DNA of 64,000 nucleotides from assembly GCF_039543205.1 (NCBI RefSeq), contig NZ_BAABJH010000001.1:1759685-1823684 (forward strand), in the 5' to 3' direction. This document shows positions 17,643-25,735 of the stretch, one piece after another. Below the pieces are notes generated by a model. It made no database searches. It was not told where the DNA came from and was given only the letters and a program-made list of their open reading frames with translations. Made by a program: the position numbers and the translations under genes. How positions within the stretch are numbered: position 1 is the first letter of the stretch; each line of letters begins with the position of its first letter. Source of the stretch: Flaviramulus_B aquimarinus (lineage in GTDB: Bacteria; Bacteroidota; Bacteroidia; Flavobacteriales; Flavobacteriaceae).

Positions 17643-18977
17643 TTAATTATTTTGTGAAAGTGGAATAAACATTTTTCTGAATTTTATGATTAAGGGAATG
17701 CCTCTGGCAATAATCCAGACAGTAATGGCAATAAAGATGGCATGTAATTTATAGTCCAAGCTATCTAACCAAAATAATATGGGTATGAATATTATAAAGG
17801 TTGAAAATAAAAGCACATTACGTAAATACTTCATTTTTCCTAGACCTTTAAACATACCATCAAAAATAAATGCTAATGTACATAGAGGCTGCATAACCAG
17901 AACTATCCAAAACACATTGTAAAAAGCATTTAAAACTTCGGGTTCTTTTGTGAAAACACGCCCTATTGGATAATAAAACAGCGCGCCAATGAGACCTAAA
18001 ATTATCCCGATTATAAGACCATATTTTATTAATTTATTACTTAGGGTAATTAATAAACCATAGGCTTTTGCTCCAAAGAGTTTTCCAGATAGAATGTTAC
18101 CTGCACTAGCATAACCATCAACAATAAAAGCACTCAAAAACCATAAATTTATAGCAATGGTATAGGCTGCAATATATTCGGCTCCATAACTGGTTGCAAA
18201 CGCACTGGCATAATATAGGGTAACATTTAAAGCAATAGTTCTTACAAAAAGGTTAAGAATCATTAAAATAAAGCGTTTGATTTCTTTATTAAATGGGAAA
18301 CTAAATTTTAATGGAATAACTGTTTTTTTAAGAAGGAAATAAGCTGAAAAAATAGCCATTAAAATTTGAGCAATAACACTCGCATAGGCAGCACCTTCAA
18401 TATTCATAGGAGTTATATAACCATCAATACCATATACCAAAATAATGTCTAGAATGATATTTGCAGCACTTCCAATAATAGCAATAATCATAGGGTAATA
18501 GGTGTTTTGCAATCCCCGGAAGGCCCCAAAAACAGCTATGGTAAATAAAGTAAAAGGAAAGCCAAGAACACGAATTTTATAATAAATGATGCTGTAATCT
18601 AAAATTAAATTGGAAGCATTATACAGTTTGAAAATAGTTCTAGCAAACGGATACGTACTAACAATAATCAGAATACTTAAAGAGGTAATAATAAAAATAG
18701 CTTGGGCAGGAAGGTTTTTAATGTTTTCTAGTTTATTAGCACCTACATATTGTGACACGATAGATGAAATGGCACTCCGTGTTTGGCCCAGTACCCAAAT
18801 AAGCATAGACATAAAAGTGGTTACGATACCTACTGCTGCTAAAGATTCTGTGGCGTTGTATTGAATATTGCCAACTATAGCCGCATCTGTTAATGATAAA
18901 ATAGGCTCGGACACTCCAGAAATTAAGGCTGGAATGGCAAGTTTGTTTATATGTTTTAAACTAATGTTTATATTCAC
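17643..18977 (-). CDS. MATE family efflux transporter
   Basis: About 444 residues are encoded from a GTG at 18977. That start overlaps the upstream GNAT stop codon as GTGA, which decides it over a TTG at 18995. Twelve hydrophobic helices are present, with the N-terminal PALISGVSEPILSLTDAAIV typical of the MATE family (DinF-like branch). MATE proteins export cationic drugs and metabolites in exchange for Na+ or H+. It is translationally coupled to the GNAT acetyltransferase gene upstream. Confidence 0.92.
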   Translation of the reverse strand: MNINISLKHINKLAIPALISGVSEPILSLTDAAIVGNIQYNATESLAAVGIVTTFMSMLIWVLGQTRSAISSIVSQYVGANKLENIKNLPAQAIFIITSLSILIIVSTYPFARTIFKLYNASNLILDYSIIYYKIRVLGFPFTLFTIAVFGAFRGLQNTYYPMIIAIIGSAANIILDIILVYGIDGYITPMNIEGAAYASVIAQILMAIFSAYFLLKKTVIPLKFSFPFNKEIKRFILMILNLFVRTIALNVTLYYASAFATSYGAEYIAAYTIAINLWFLSAFIVDGYASAGNILSGKLFGAKAYGLLITLSNKLIKYGLIIGIILGLIGALFYYPIGRVFTKEPEVLNAFYNVFWIVLVMQPLCTLAFIFDGMFKGLGKMKYLRNVLLFSTFIIFIPILFWLDSLDYKLHAIFIAITVWIIARGIPLIIKFRKMFIPLSQNN

Positions 18978-19474
18978 AATACAAGTTCGTAACAATAAAA
19001 CGGATATTGGCTTTGTTTAGGAAAGAAAATTTCTCCTAAGCGCTTATATCCACGTTGTTCATAAAATTTTTGGTTTCTTGAGTTTTGTGAAAAGGTGTCT
19101 AACCTTACTGATGTATATTGGTTTTTTTTAGCGAAGTCTTCTGCAAATTGCATGAGCTGTTGTGCATAACCTTTACCTTGTTGGTTTGGATGAATTGCTA
19201 AACGGTGGATAAAGATGTTATTAGTATTGGGTGTTAACCAAGAGATAGGGATATATTCTTCATCCATAAATGTGGATATGATAATACAACCAATAATACT
19301 GTTTTCTAATTCTAACACATACAATTCATTACGATTAATATCTTTTAAAAAGGCTTGTTTGTTGGGGTAAAATTCATTCCATTGATAAATATTTTTTTCA
19401 ATCATATAGACAGCACAAGCCCTTGTTATATGGAGGATTTTATCGATTTCTTCTAATGTCGCCTTACGAATCAT
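18974..19474 (-). CDS. GNAT family N-acetyltransferase
   Basis: The 166-residue protein begins MIRKATLEEIDKILHITRAC. The acetyl-CoA-binding motif A is LAIHPNQQGKGYAQQLMQFA, followed by VRLDTFSQNSRNQKFYEQRG, the standard motif B of the family. The substrate (small molecule or protein N-terminus) cannot be inferred. The 3' end overlaps the MATE transporter start by 4 nt, so the pair may be functionally linked, for example in drug modification plus export. That link is inference only. Confidence 0.9.
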   Translation of the reverse strand: MIRKATLEEIDKILHITRACAVYMIEKNIYQWNEFYPNKQAFLKDINRNELYVLELENSIIGCIIISTFMDEEYIPISWLTPNTNNIFIHRLAIHPNQQGKGYAQQLMQFAEDFAKKNQYTSVRLDTFSQNSRNQKFYEQRGYKRLGEIFFPKQSQYPFYCYELVL

Positions 19475-19485
19475 TGTAAATATTT

Positions 19486-19493
19486 TACTTTTG
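19486..19493 (+). promoter_or_regulatory. Candidate -7 promoter element for the universal stress protein gene
   Basis: TACTTTTG fits TAnnTTTG and lies 40 nt before the start codon at 19534. No -33 TTG was found at the usual distance. Confidence 0.45.
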
Positions 19494-19533
19494 CTTCAAA
19501 TTTATTGTAATTTTAGCTTTAAACTTTATAGAT

Positions 19534-20328
19534 ATGAAAAATATTTTAGTTCCTGTTGGGGCATCAAAAAATGGATTAAGTCATTTGCAGTATGCTGTAG
19601 ATTTTGCCGAAGCTTTTAAAGCAAAACTTTTTATTGTACAGATATATAATGTTTATACCAAGGCTGGAACTATGATTAAGGTTGACCATATTATAGAACG
19701 GGAAAGTAAAGCGTTTTTAGACGATTTGGTTTCAAAAATTGATACAAAAGGCGTTGAGGTTATTATAAAAACCTTAAAAGGGAAGCTTATAGATACTTTA
19801 GAATTGGCTTGCGAAAAAGGAGATGTTGATTTGGTTTTAATCGAACCCAGAACAAACTCTATAAAACACGAGGTCTATTTAGGTAAAACATCAGGTAAAA
19901 TAATAAAACAAATGGATGTTCCTGCGCTTATTGTACCAGAGGGCTATACGTTTAAAAAGCCAGCAACTATTTTAATGGCCATTAAATCTGCTATTATTAA
20001 AAAAGCCCATGTTCTTAAACCGCTTCAATCTATAAAGGATAAATTTAAGGCTACGGTTGATTTATTATTAGTAAAAACACCATACCATAATCAAGGTGAT
20101 TTTGATGTGAATGATGAATTAAAGGCTGTTGTTGCTCAGGTTGTAAAAACAGAAAATGCGACAACCTTTCAAGGTGTTTTAGAGCATATCCAATCTCATA
20201 ACCCAGATATGTTGTGTGTTGTAAGACGTAAACGTGGCTTCTTCGCTAAAAAATGGGAAAAGAACACCATTCTTAAAAAAGATTTTTACAGTAGTATTCC
20301 TGTATTAGTATTGAGTGGATTAAAGTAA
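19534..20328 (+). CDS. Universal stress protein (two-domain UspA)
   Basis: The 264-residue protein starts MKNILVPVGASKNGLSHLQY and contains one clear UspA domain (about 1-145). That domain ends with YLGKTSGKIIKQMDVPALIV, which includes the G-x-T-S-G nucleotide-contact pattern. The second half (about 150-264) is a degenerate UspA-like domain ending SSIPVLVLSG. Such tandem proteins are cytosolic and induced in stress or growth arrest; what they do biochemically is unclear. The gene stands alone on the plus strand. Confidence 0.9.
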   Translation: MKNILVPVGASKNGLSHLQYAVDFAEAFKAKLFIVQIYNVYTKAGTMIKVDHIIERESKAFLDDLVSKIDTKGVEVIIKTLKGKLIDTLELACEKGDVDLVLIEPRTNSIKHEVYLGKTSGKIIKQMDVPALIVPEGYTFKKPATILMAIKSAIIKKAHVLKPLQSIKDKFKATVDLLLVKTPYHNQGDFDVNDELKAVVAQVVKTENATTFQGVLEHIQSHNPDMLCVVRRKRGFFAKKWEKNTILKKDFYSSIPVLVLSGLK

Positions 20329-20404
20329 AATTGGTGGTAGGTCTAATTAAAGCTTGGAAAGTTTTAAGACTATTCTTAGTTGTAAACGGTGTTTTGTAAC
20401 GTAT

Positions 20405-20935
20405 TTACTGTAATTCTATTTTATCGATTAGAAGCTTAAATTCTTCTTCATTTTTATTTCCGATTAAAAATGCTATTTCTTCAATAGTGTCTTCCGAAAA
20501 ATTTGGTTTGTCAAGCTTTCTTCCTCTAAATGAAGGGTACATGTTTTTTAGAGAAATTTCTATGTCTTGCCAATCGCCAGTTGTTGAAAAGCTAGTTATA
20601 TAGGAATAATAATCTCCCGAACTGGATTTTATTCTAAATTGATATGTTTTATTATCGCCTTTTATTTTAAGTCTGATTTTAGTGAAACCCCCAATTAATG
20701 TTCGTTCGAATTTATAGTGTACAGAAGAGAACCCGCCGTTGTTATCCAATGATATAGAACCTTGAAAAACCCCGTAACCTTGAGGGCTTAAACCAAAAGA
20801 ACCTGATGATTTTCCGCCCATAACAACATCATCAATAATTTCCCAATTTTTTAGATCTGATTTTTGATTAAAGTCGAAGATTATATGTGATGCCATAAAA
20901 GGGAATGTAATTATTAAAAAAATTAAGTGCTTCAT
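20405..20935 (-). CDS. CIA30 family protein
   Basis: The 176-residue protein has an N-terminal hydrophobic segment (MKHLIFLIITFPFMASHIIF), probably a signal peptide. The CIA30 domain follows: FDFNQKSDLKNWEIIDDVVM, GGKSSGSFGLSPQGYGVFQG, and a C-terminal EIAFLIGNKNEEEFKLLIDK. The domain is a carbohydrate-binding-like jelly roll first known from a mitochondrial complex I assembly factor. In bacteria its role is unknown. It borders the left edge of the accessory region. Confidence 0.9.
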   Translation of the reverse strand: MKHLIFLIITFPFMASHIIFDFNQKSDLKNWEIIDDVVMGGKSSGSFGLSPQGYGVFQGSISLDNNGGFSSVHYKFERTLIGGFTKIRLKIKGDNKTYQFRIKSSSGDYYSYITSFSTTGDWQDIEISLKNMYPSFRGRKLDKPNFSEDTIEEIAFLIGNKNEEEFKLLIDKIELQ

Positions 20936-21238
20936 GAAATTATTTATTGCTTACAAGGTCTACGATTTTATGTCTGTTGCGTTGGCAAGGTCTAAGTTAG
21001 TAAAAGAAAACGAACAAAAGCCAAATCTATAGGGTTTTCCGATTATAAACAGATTACGATATTAATTATATACCCTTTGTTATCGGGTAGTTTTTTTAAA
21101 ATTTCTTAAGGCCCCTGCCTAGTAAAGTGGGTTAGATATAAGTTTCTCGGGAATTAATTTATGTCTTAGTAAATTACTATGGAACGAATACTACAAATAC
21201 CAATCTTAAATTGAAATGATAGAGGGTTTTTAGTATTA
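20936..21238. other. Non-coding stretch left of the tRNA fragment
   Basis: No credible reading frame was found here. A weak terminator-like hairpin lies at 21071-21089 (TACCC paired with GGGTA), followed by a run of seven T. Otherwise the stretch is AT-rich sequence. Confidence 0.5.
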
Positions 21239-21325
21239 GGTTTTTGCACTAAAATGTATACATTTGCATAGTTTTGAAAAAAGGGGATGTAGCTCAGTTG
21301 GCTAGAGCGCTTGACTGGCAGTCAA
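21239..21325 (+). repeat. Left direct repeat: tRNA-Ala promoter plus 5' tRNA fragment
   Basis: 21239-21276 matches 30504-30541 with one mismatch and includes the -7 element TACATTTG at 21259-21266. 21283-21325 is identical to the first 43 nt of the intact tRNA-Ala gene and stops just inside the 3' side of the anticodon stem. The linker between promoter and tRNA is 6 nt here, against 63 nt in the right copy. The D arm and anticodon loop are intact. The T arm and acceptor 3' strand are missing, so it cannot make a functional tRNA. Confidence 0.9.
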
Positions 21326-21538
21326 TAAAGGACTTCGTTCTCTCTTCTTCAAATCACTTAATAATCAATTACTTACAGGTATTTTTCAATCCAAAATATT
21401 TTGGTAGTGGGGTATGGTGGTGCGGTTTTTTTTAATCTTTTTTCATTTTATAAAATCAATTTATGATTTACTTAAATTGAGTATAGGTTTTATCGAATAT
21501 TTTTTATACTTGAAAATCAAACTACTAATTAACTGCTT

Positions 21539-21660
21539 ATGCAATTTAAAATAACAATTATATTTCTTCTACTATTATCAATTAATTTATCTGCATAATA
21601 AGTTACACTTGAATTGGAAAAGATAACCTCTGAACAAAACAGCAGAAGAATTAAAAAACT
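21539..21660 (+). pseudogene. Degenerate copy of the start of the exported WG-type gene at 23306
   Basis: The frame ATG CAA TTT AAA ATA encodes MQFKITIIFLLLLSINLSA and then two consecutive TAA codons, followed by VTLELEKITSEQN. The gene at 23306 reads MKFKIAITFILLFSINLFAQ and then EVTLESEKMTTEQK. The upstream sequence is also alike (ATAGGTTTTAT and TATACTTG occur in both). The homology ends at the start of the next gene at 21663. This is a truncated paralogue inactivated by nonsense changes at the predicted signal-peptidase site. Confidence 0.8.
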
Positions 21661-21662
21661 AA

Positions 21663-22307
21663 ATGATGAAAAGAATTAAGTATTTATTAGTGGTATTAGT
21701 TTTTGGGTTTGCATTTAATGCCCAAGCTCAAAACAAGGAAACTGACCCAGACTATGAATTTGTTTTTGAGGAAGAAGGTTACAAAACTTATTACACTTCA
21801 ATACATATGAAAAATTTTGCTTCTATGGCATGTTCCAAAGTAGAAAGCCTTGGAGCCAATGATGACGTTGGAAAACATCTTGAAAATCTTTTTCTAAGAT
21901 TCTTGAGAATAACGAGAGAAACACCAAACTATAAAAATATTATTGCTGCTTTTTGGAACAAACATTCTTCAGAATTTATTTGTGTAAAGACCAGATTGGG
22001 TAGTGTACCATCACCACAGCATCTTATGAAGAGAGTTGTTACTGTTTCTTCACACAATGTTGTCTTTGATACATTCATATTAACTTTAGGGCGACAAGTA
22101 AAAGATGTGAAAAAAGACCGTCCATTAATTGACCTGAATGCGATTGAAATAAACCAACGGGGAGAGGAGGAAACAGTTATCGATTATATAAATTCAATTA
22201 TTAGCATTGAAGAGAATAAGAAACGTTATGATATTGCTGATTTAAAAGCACTAATAGCAACTCTCTCTGTTTACGGGGCGAAAACAGCAAAAGATTTAAA
22301 AAACTAA
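21663..22307 (+). CDS. Exported hypothetical protein with an ankyrin-cap-like C-terminus
   Basis: The 214-residue protein has a signal peptide (MKRIKYLLVVLVFGFAFNAQ, cleavage after AQA). The mature part has no catalytic motif I recognise. The last 55 residues, with LIDLNAIEINQRGEEETVID followed by IADLKALIATLSVYGAKTAKDL, resemble the end of an ankyrin array, where a final repeat closes with a leucine-rich helix and GAKT. It starts directly after the degenerate WG-gene fragment. Its 3' end overlaps the convergent gene by 4 nt. Probably periplasmic; function unknown. Confidence 0.8.
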   Translation: MMKRIKYLLVVLVFGFAFNAQAQNKETDPDYEFVFEEEGYKTYYTSIHMKNFASMACSKVESLGANDDVGKHLENLFLRFLRITRETPNYKNIIAAFWNKHSSEFICVKTRLGSVPSPQHLMKRVVTVSSHNVVFDTFILTLGRQVKDVKKDRPLIDLNAIEINQRGEEETVIDYINSIISIEENKKRYDIADLKALIATLSVYGAKTAKDLKN

Positions 22308-22750
22308 ATTTCGTCATACTTTTCCCATAAATCTTGAAATGCTTCCTCATAATCATAATAAAAAGGTGGTTGTAGATTTTCAATATTAAATTGAAGTAAT
22401 GAAGACAATCCATTCTTGTTTTTATTGGATAATACAAAGGATGCCATAGGGGGATTTTCACTAAAAATTAGCACATCAGAGAATATTTGAAATAAATTAA
22501 GGATTCTATCTCCGTATTGGTATTCTAGTTCTTGCATATCTATTAAAACCGCTATGGGCTGAAACTTTAAAAGTGCCAATCCAATTTTTTGATATAGGTA
22601 CTGCCCATAATCTTCCCCTCTTGACCCAACAGAACAGGTACCCACTATTTTTATAATTAGAAAACATTTACCTTCTTGCTGCTCATAAAACAAACATTTA
22701 ACGTCTGTCGCTTCTTCAATTTGCACTTCTACAGGTTTAAAATTATCCAT
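22304..22750 (-). CDS. Hypothetical cytosolic protein
   Basis: From the ATG at 22750 the protein has 148 residues; a TTG at 22798 would lengthen it by 16. No signal peptide or membrane helix is present. The core, with KCFLIIKIVGTCSVGSRGED followed by LLKFQPIAVLIDMQELEYQYGD, alternates strands and helices in a way that loosely recalls STAS domains, but the match is too weak to call. It overlaps or closely follows the small gene at 22788-23156 on the same strand and converges with the exported gene on the other. Confidence 0.65.
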   Translation of the reverse strand: MDNFKPVEVQIEEATDVKCLFYEQQEGKCFLIIKIVGTCSVGSRGEDYGQYLYQKIGLALLKFQPIAVLIDMQELEYQYGDRILNLFQIFSDVLIFSENPPMASFVLSNKNKNGLSSLLQFNIENLQPPFYYDYEEAFQDLWEKYDEI

Positions 22751-22787
22751 TTGATTCAATTTCGTATTAGGTTTTAATAGATTATTA

Positions 22788-23156
22788 TTAATTTTCAAAA
22801 CTATCTGCTGGATACTCTAACATTACTTTTCTTAAAATAAATTCGGGTTCTTCTTCAAAACTATCATCCAAATATTTATCGGCAATTACCTCTAAATCTT
22901 CGTAAGTAGTTTCTATTGTATTACACCAGTTTTGTATATCTGAATAATATACTTGTTTTTTACCTAAAAGAATACGTGCCTTACTATTAATTAGCAATCC
23001 AATGAGACCAATCATCCCATAATTAGTGGTTTCATATGCTTTCAAAGTTTTTATATCAATTTCTGAAAGCTTGCTGTTTTCAATAAATAAAGGTTTTAAA
23101 TAGGCGAATATGTCTATTTCAGAGCCTTCAATCAAGACGTTTTGTAGGTCAGTCAA
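22788..23156 (-). CDS. Hypothetical small protein (TTG start)
   Basis: This 122-residue frame begins with TTG at 23156; no in-frame ATG lies between it and the upstream stop. The product is helical and acidic (TIETTYEDLEVIADKYLDDS, then FEEEPEFILRKVMLEYPADS) with no signal peptide. The family is not recognised. It lies directly upstream of, and may overlap, the 148-residue gene, so the two look like a small minus-strand operon facing the exported genes of the island. The start is uncertain. Confidence 0.6.
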   Translation of the reverse strand: MTDLQNVLIEGSEIDIFAYLKPLFIENSKLSEIDIKTLKAYETTNYGMIGLIGLLINSKARILLGKKQVYYSDIQNWCNTIETTYEDLEVIADKYLDDSFEEEPEFILRKVMLEYPADSFEN

Positions 23157-23305
23157 ATCAATTTGTTTTAATAGATGTATTGTAATAATATGTTCATCAA
23201 AAATAATGATTCAGACAGGAAGGTTCTAAAATATACTGAAATTGGGAATAGGTTTTATTTATTAATCTTTGTATACTTGGTAATCCAATTGTTATTGAGC
23301 TACTT

Positions 23306-24517
23306 ATGAAATTCAAAATTGCCATTACATTTATTCTACTATTTTCAATTAATTTATTTGCACAAGAAGTTACACTTGAATCGGAAAAGATGACTACTGA
23401 GCAAAAAAGAGTGCAGAAAATAGAAGAGGAGATTAGAAAACTGGAAGATGATTATGCAAAATCTAAGGCTCAGCACGAAAAAAACACAAAAGGGCTATTC
23501 CCTAACTCGTTTAGTTTAAATGCAGATAAAAATGTATTAGCCCAAAAGAAAAAAGAAAATGAAGCTGTATTATATTCAATGCAAGAAAGTGGTTTAAAAG
23601 AAAAGGCAAAACAAATAGATATTCTTAGTAATTCAATAGGTCATAAATTTAGTTATCGCTCTGCCTTACAAGGGCGAATAAATAAACTTAATGAGAACAT
23701 TAAGAACATTAACAATCGTTTAAGTGGTCTTCAAAAAAAGGAAGGAGAGGAAAATACCGATAAAATAAAATACAATATAGAGGTTTCTAAATTAGATGAT
23801 GAGATTTCAAATTTGGACGCTTTGTTAGCTAAATCAAAAGTTGAAAAAACAAAAAAGACAAAGAGTTTGGATGATTTTTTAAATGAATCTGGTAGAACAA
23901 GTTCTACAAAAAAAAGTAGCTCAAATAATTTGGACGATTTATTAGCGGGTAGCTCACAAAACAAAAAAGCAACCTCGAGTAATCTTGATGATTTACTATC
24001 GAGTAAAAGCAAGTCAAAGTCTAATGAAAAAGATTTAGATGCTTTGTTAGGCTCAGTAGAAGATGATATTGACTTTAAAATTGATTATAACAACGGATTA
24101 ACAGGCGTTATAAATAGTCGGGGAAAGGTTTTAATACCATATAGGAATTGGAGTATTTTGGAATATAAAATGGGTTATGCTAAAGTGAGAAAGAAAATAG
24201 AAACAAAATCTTGCTACGAGACTTGTACAGCATATAAAGAGGGTTTTGTTGATAAAAAAGGAGATTTTATTGATGGTTATGAAATTGATTTTTCTTACGA
24301 TAGTTATAAATCAAATGGACCATTGCGTTTAATTGCGATTAAAGGACATGACCCAAATAAAGAATCTTATCTGCAATATCTAAATCGGAAAGAAAGAGAT
24401 GAAAGAGACTCTAAAAGAAGAAAAGCACGTGAAAAAAGAGAAAAAGAAATTGAAAGGAAAAAATGTAAAATTGAAATAAATAATTGGAAAAACAGTATAA
24501 AATCAAGATACAGATAA
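23306..24517 (+). CDS. Exported coiled-coil protein with five LDDLL-type motifs and a WG-like domain
   Basis: This 403-residue protein has a signal peptide (residues 1-19, INLFA then QEV) and a long coiled coil (about 25-165). A Ser/Lys/Asn-rich segment follows with five acidic-leucine motifs: LDALL 170-174, LDDFL 188-192, LDDLL 209-213, LDDLL 227-231 and LDALL 244-248. The WG-repeat-like region (about 255-335) has GLTGVINSRGKVLIPY and EGFVDKKGDFIDGY. The last 50 residues are highly charged and helical. No enzymatic motif is present. It is followed 2 nt later by a WG-repeat gene and has a degenerate copy of its start at 21539. Confidence 0.85.
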   Translation: MKFKIAITFILLFSINLFAQEVTLESEKMTTEQKRVQKIEEEIRKLEDDYAKSKAQHEKNTKGLFPNSFSLNADKNVLAQKKKENEAVLYSMQESGLKEKAKQIDILSNSIGHKFSYRSALQGRINKLNENIKNINNRLSGLQKKEGEENTDKIKYNIEVSKLDDEISNLDALLAKSKVEKTKKTKSLDDFLNESGRTSSTKKSSSNNLDDLLAGSSQNKKATSSNLDDLLSSKSKSKSNEKDLDALLGSVEDDIDFKIDYNNGLTGVINSRGKVLIPYRNWSILEYKMGYAKVRKKIETKSCYETCTAYKEGFVDKKGDFIDGYEIDFSYDSYKSNGPLRLIAIKGHDPNKESYLQYLNRKERDERDSKRRKAREKREKEIERKKCKIEINNWKNSIKSRYR

Positions 24518-24519
24518 TT

Positions 24520-25734
24520 ATGAAAAAAATAGTAATAACATTAGTACTTGCAGTATGCAGTTTTCAAGTCGGTTTTTCACAAGAAATAGACCAAAAAACA
24601 TTGAGTAAAATTTCAATGAAAATGGTCATTATTGAATCGCTTAATGAAAGTGGGGATTTTAAAAAATCATTAAATTCTTTTGATGATTTATTTGAGTTAA
24701 TCGGAGATAATGAATCGGTTAAAATTCAAATTCTTTATATCAAAACCTTATACGGTTTTATAAAAAAAGATATGAAAGAATCGAAAGAAAAAGGAATTGA
24801 AGAACCAATACGTTTTGTAATTGAAGAATTAATAAACTGTTATTATGCTATAGATAAACTAAACGAAATGAATGTTTCTCAGGAGGACCTAAAGGAAATT
24901 GCATTAATTTCATATGAGGTAGATGAAATGTTTGTAAACTCAAAAGAAGAAAGGTTATATAATGGAAGAATTCGGTTTTCAGTAAAAAGTAGAACAACTC
25001 CTGGAATTTCTCTAGCTAAATTTGAAATTAATGGAAAATATAGTTACATAAATAAATATGGTGAGGTAGTTTTACCGCCTATTTATGATGATAATAGTTC
25101 TCAGGGTTTTAATGAAGGGGTAGCTGCTGTTATACTTAATAAAGAATTCTTAATAGTTAATGAAAAAGGAGATATACTTAAAAATCTTGGTAAAAACTTA
25201 TTTGGCTCTCCTGGAGTTTGTTATAATGGGCTAATAGCGGTGAGTGCCAATACAGGAGGTGTATTTATAAATAAAAAAGGTGTTATTGTTTTAAAGAGTT
25301 TTCTTTTGGCACCTGGTGATTTTACAGGTGCGCTTGCTCCCGTACAGAAAGTTATTGAAGATAGAATTAAAACGGGTTATATAGATGAAAACGGGAGATT
25401 AGTTGTACCATATCAATATGATGATGGGGATAATTTTTACAATAATATTGCTATAGTTGAGAAGAATGATAAATATGGGATAATCAATATAAAAGGTGAA
25501 GAACTAGTTGCACCAAAGTATGATGAAATAGGAATTCCAGATTTCGAAAAATATAATCTATTAACAGTAGAAGTCAATGGGAAATTTGGTTGGATTGATA
25601 AATACGGTAAACTGATTATACCAATAAAGTATAGTTACTACGGTATGCCTCGTTTTGATGATAATGGACGTGCTTATGTAAAAGATAACACAGGGTATCA
25701 CCATATAAATACTAAAGGAGAAAGAATTGACTGA
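24520..25734 (+). CDS. Exported WG-repeat protein
   Basis: Starting at the ATG at 24520, 2 nt after the previous stop codon, gives 404 residues. The signal peptide is MKKIVITLVLAVCSFQVGFS. An N-terminal helical domain (about 22-150) comes before several WG repeats with the pattern YIN/IDxxGxxVxPxxYD, for example GKYSYINKYGEVVLPPIYDD, GYIDENGRLVVPYQYDDG and GKFGWIDKYGKLIIPIKYSY. WG repeats are about 35-residue beta units found in envelope proteins and thought to mediate binding. The N-terminal domain resembles that of the next gene, so the two are paralogues. Probably periplasmic or surface-located. Confidence 0.88.
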   Translation: MKKIVITLVLAVCSFQVGFSQEIDQKTLSKISMKMVIIESLNESGDFKKSLNSFDDLFELIGDNESVKIQILYIKTLYGFIKKDMKESKEKGIEEPIRFVIEELINCYYAIDKLNEMNVSQEDLKEIALISYEVDEMFVNSKEERLYNGRIRFSVKSRTTPGISLAKFEINGKYSYINKYGEVVLPPIYDDNSSQGFNEGVAAVILNKEFLIVNEKGDILKNLGKNLFGSPGVCYNGLIAVSANTGGVFINKKGVIVLKSFLLAPGDFTGALAPVQKVIEDRIKTGYIDENGRLVVPYQYDDGDNFYNNIAIVEKNDKYGIINIKGEELVAPKYDEIGIPDFEKYNLLTVEVNGKFGWIDKYGKLIIPIKYSYYGMPRFDDNGRAYVKDNTGYHHINTKGERID

Positions 25735-25735
25735 T

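Noticed and set aside
21283..21356. A second functional tRNA-Ala
   Set aside because: Identity ends after 43 nt; the T arm and the 3' acceptor strand are absent and the following bases do not pair.
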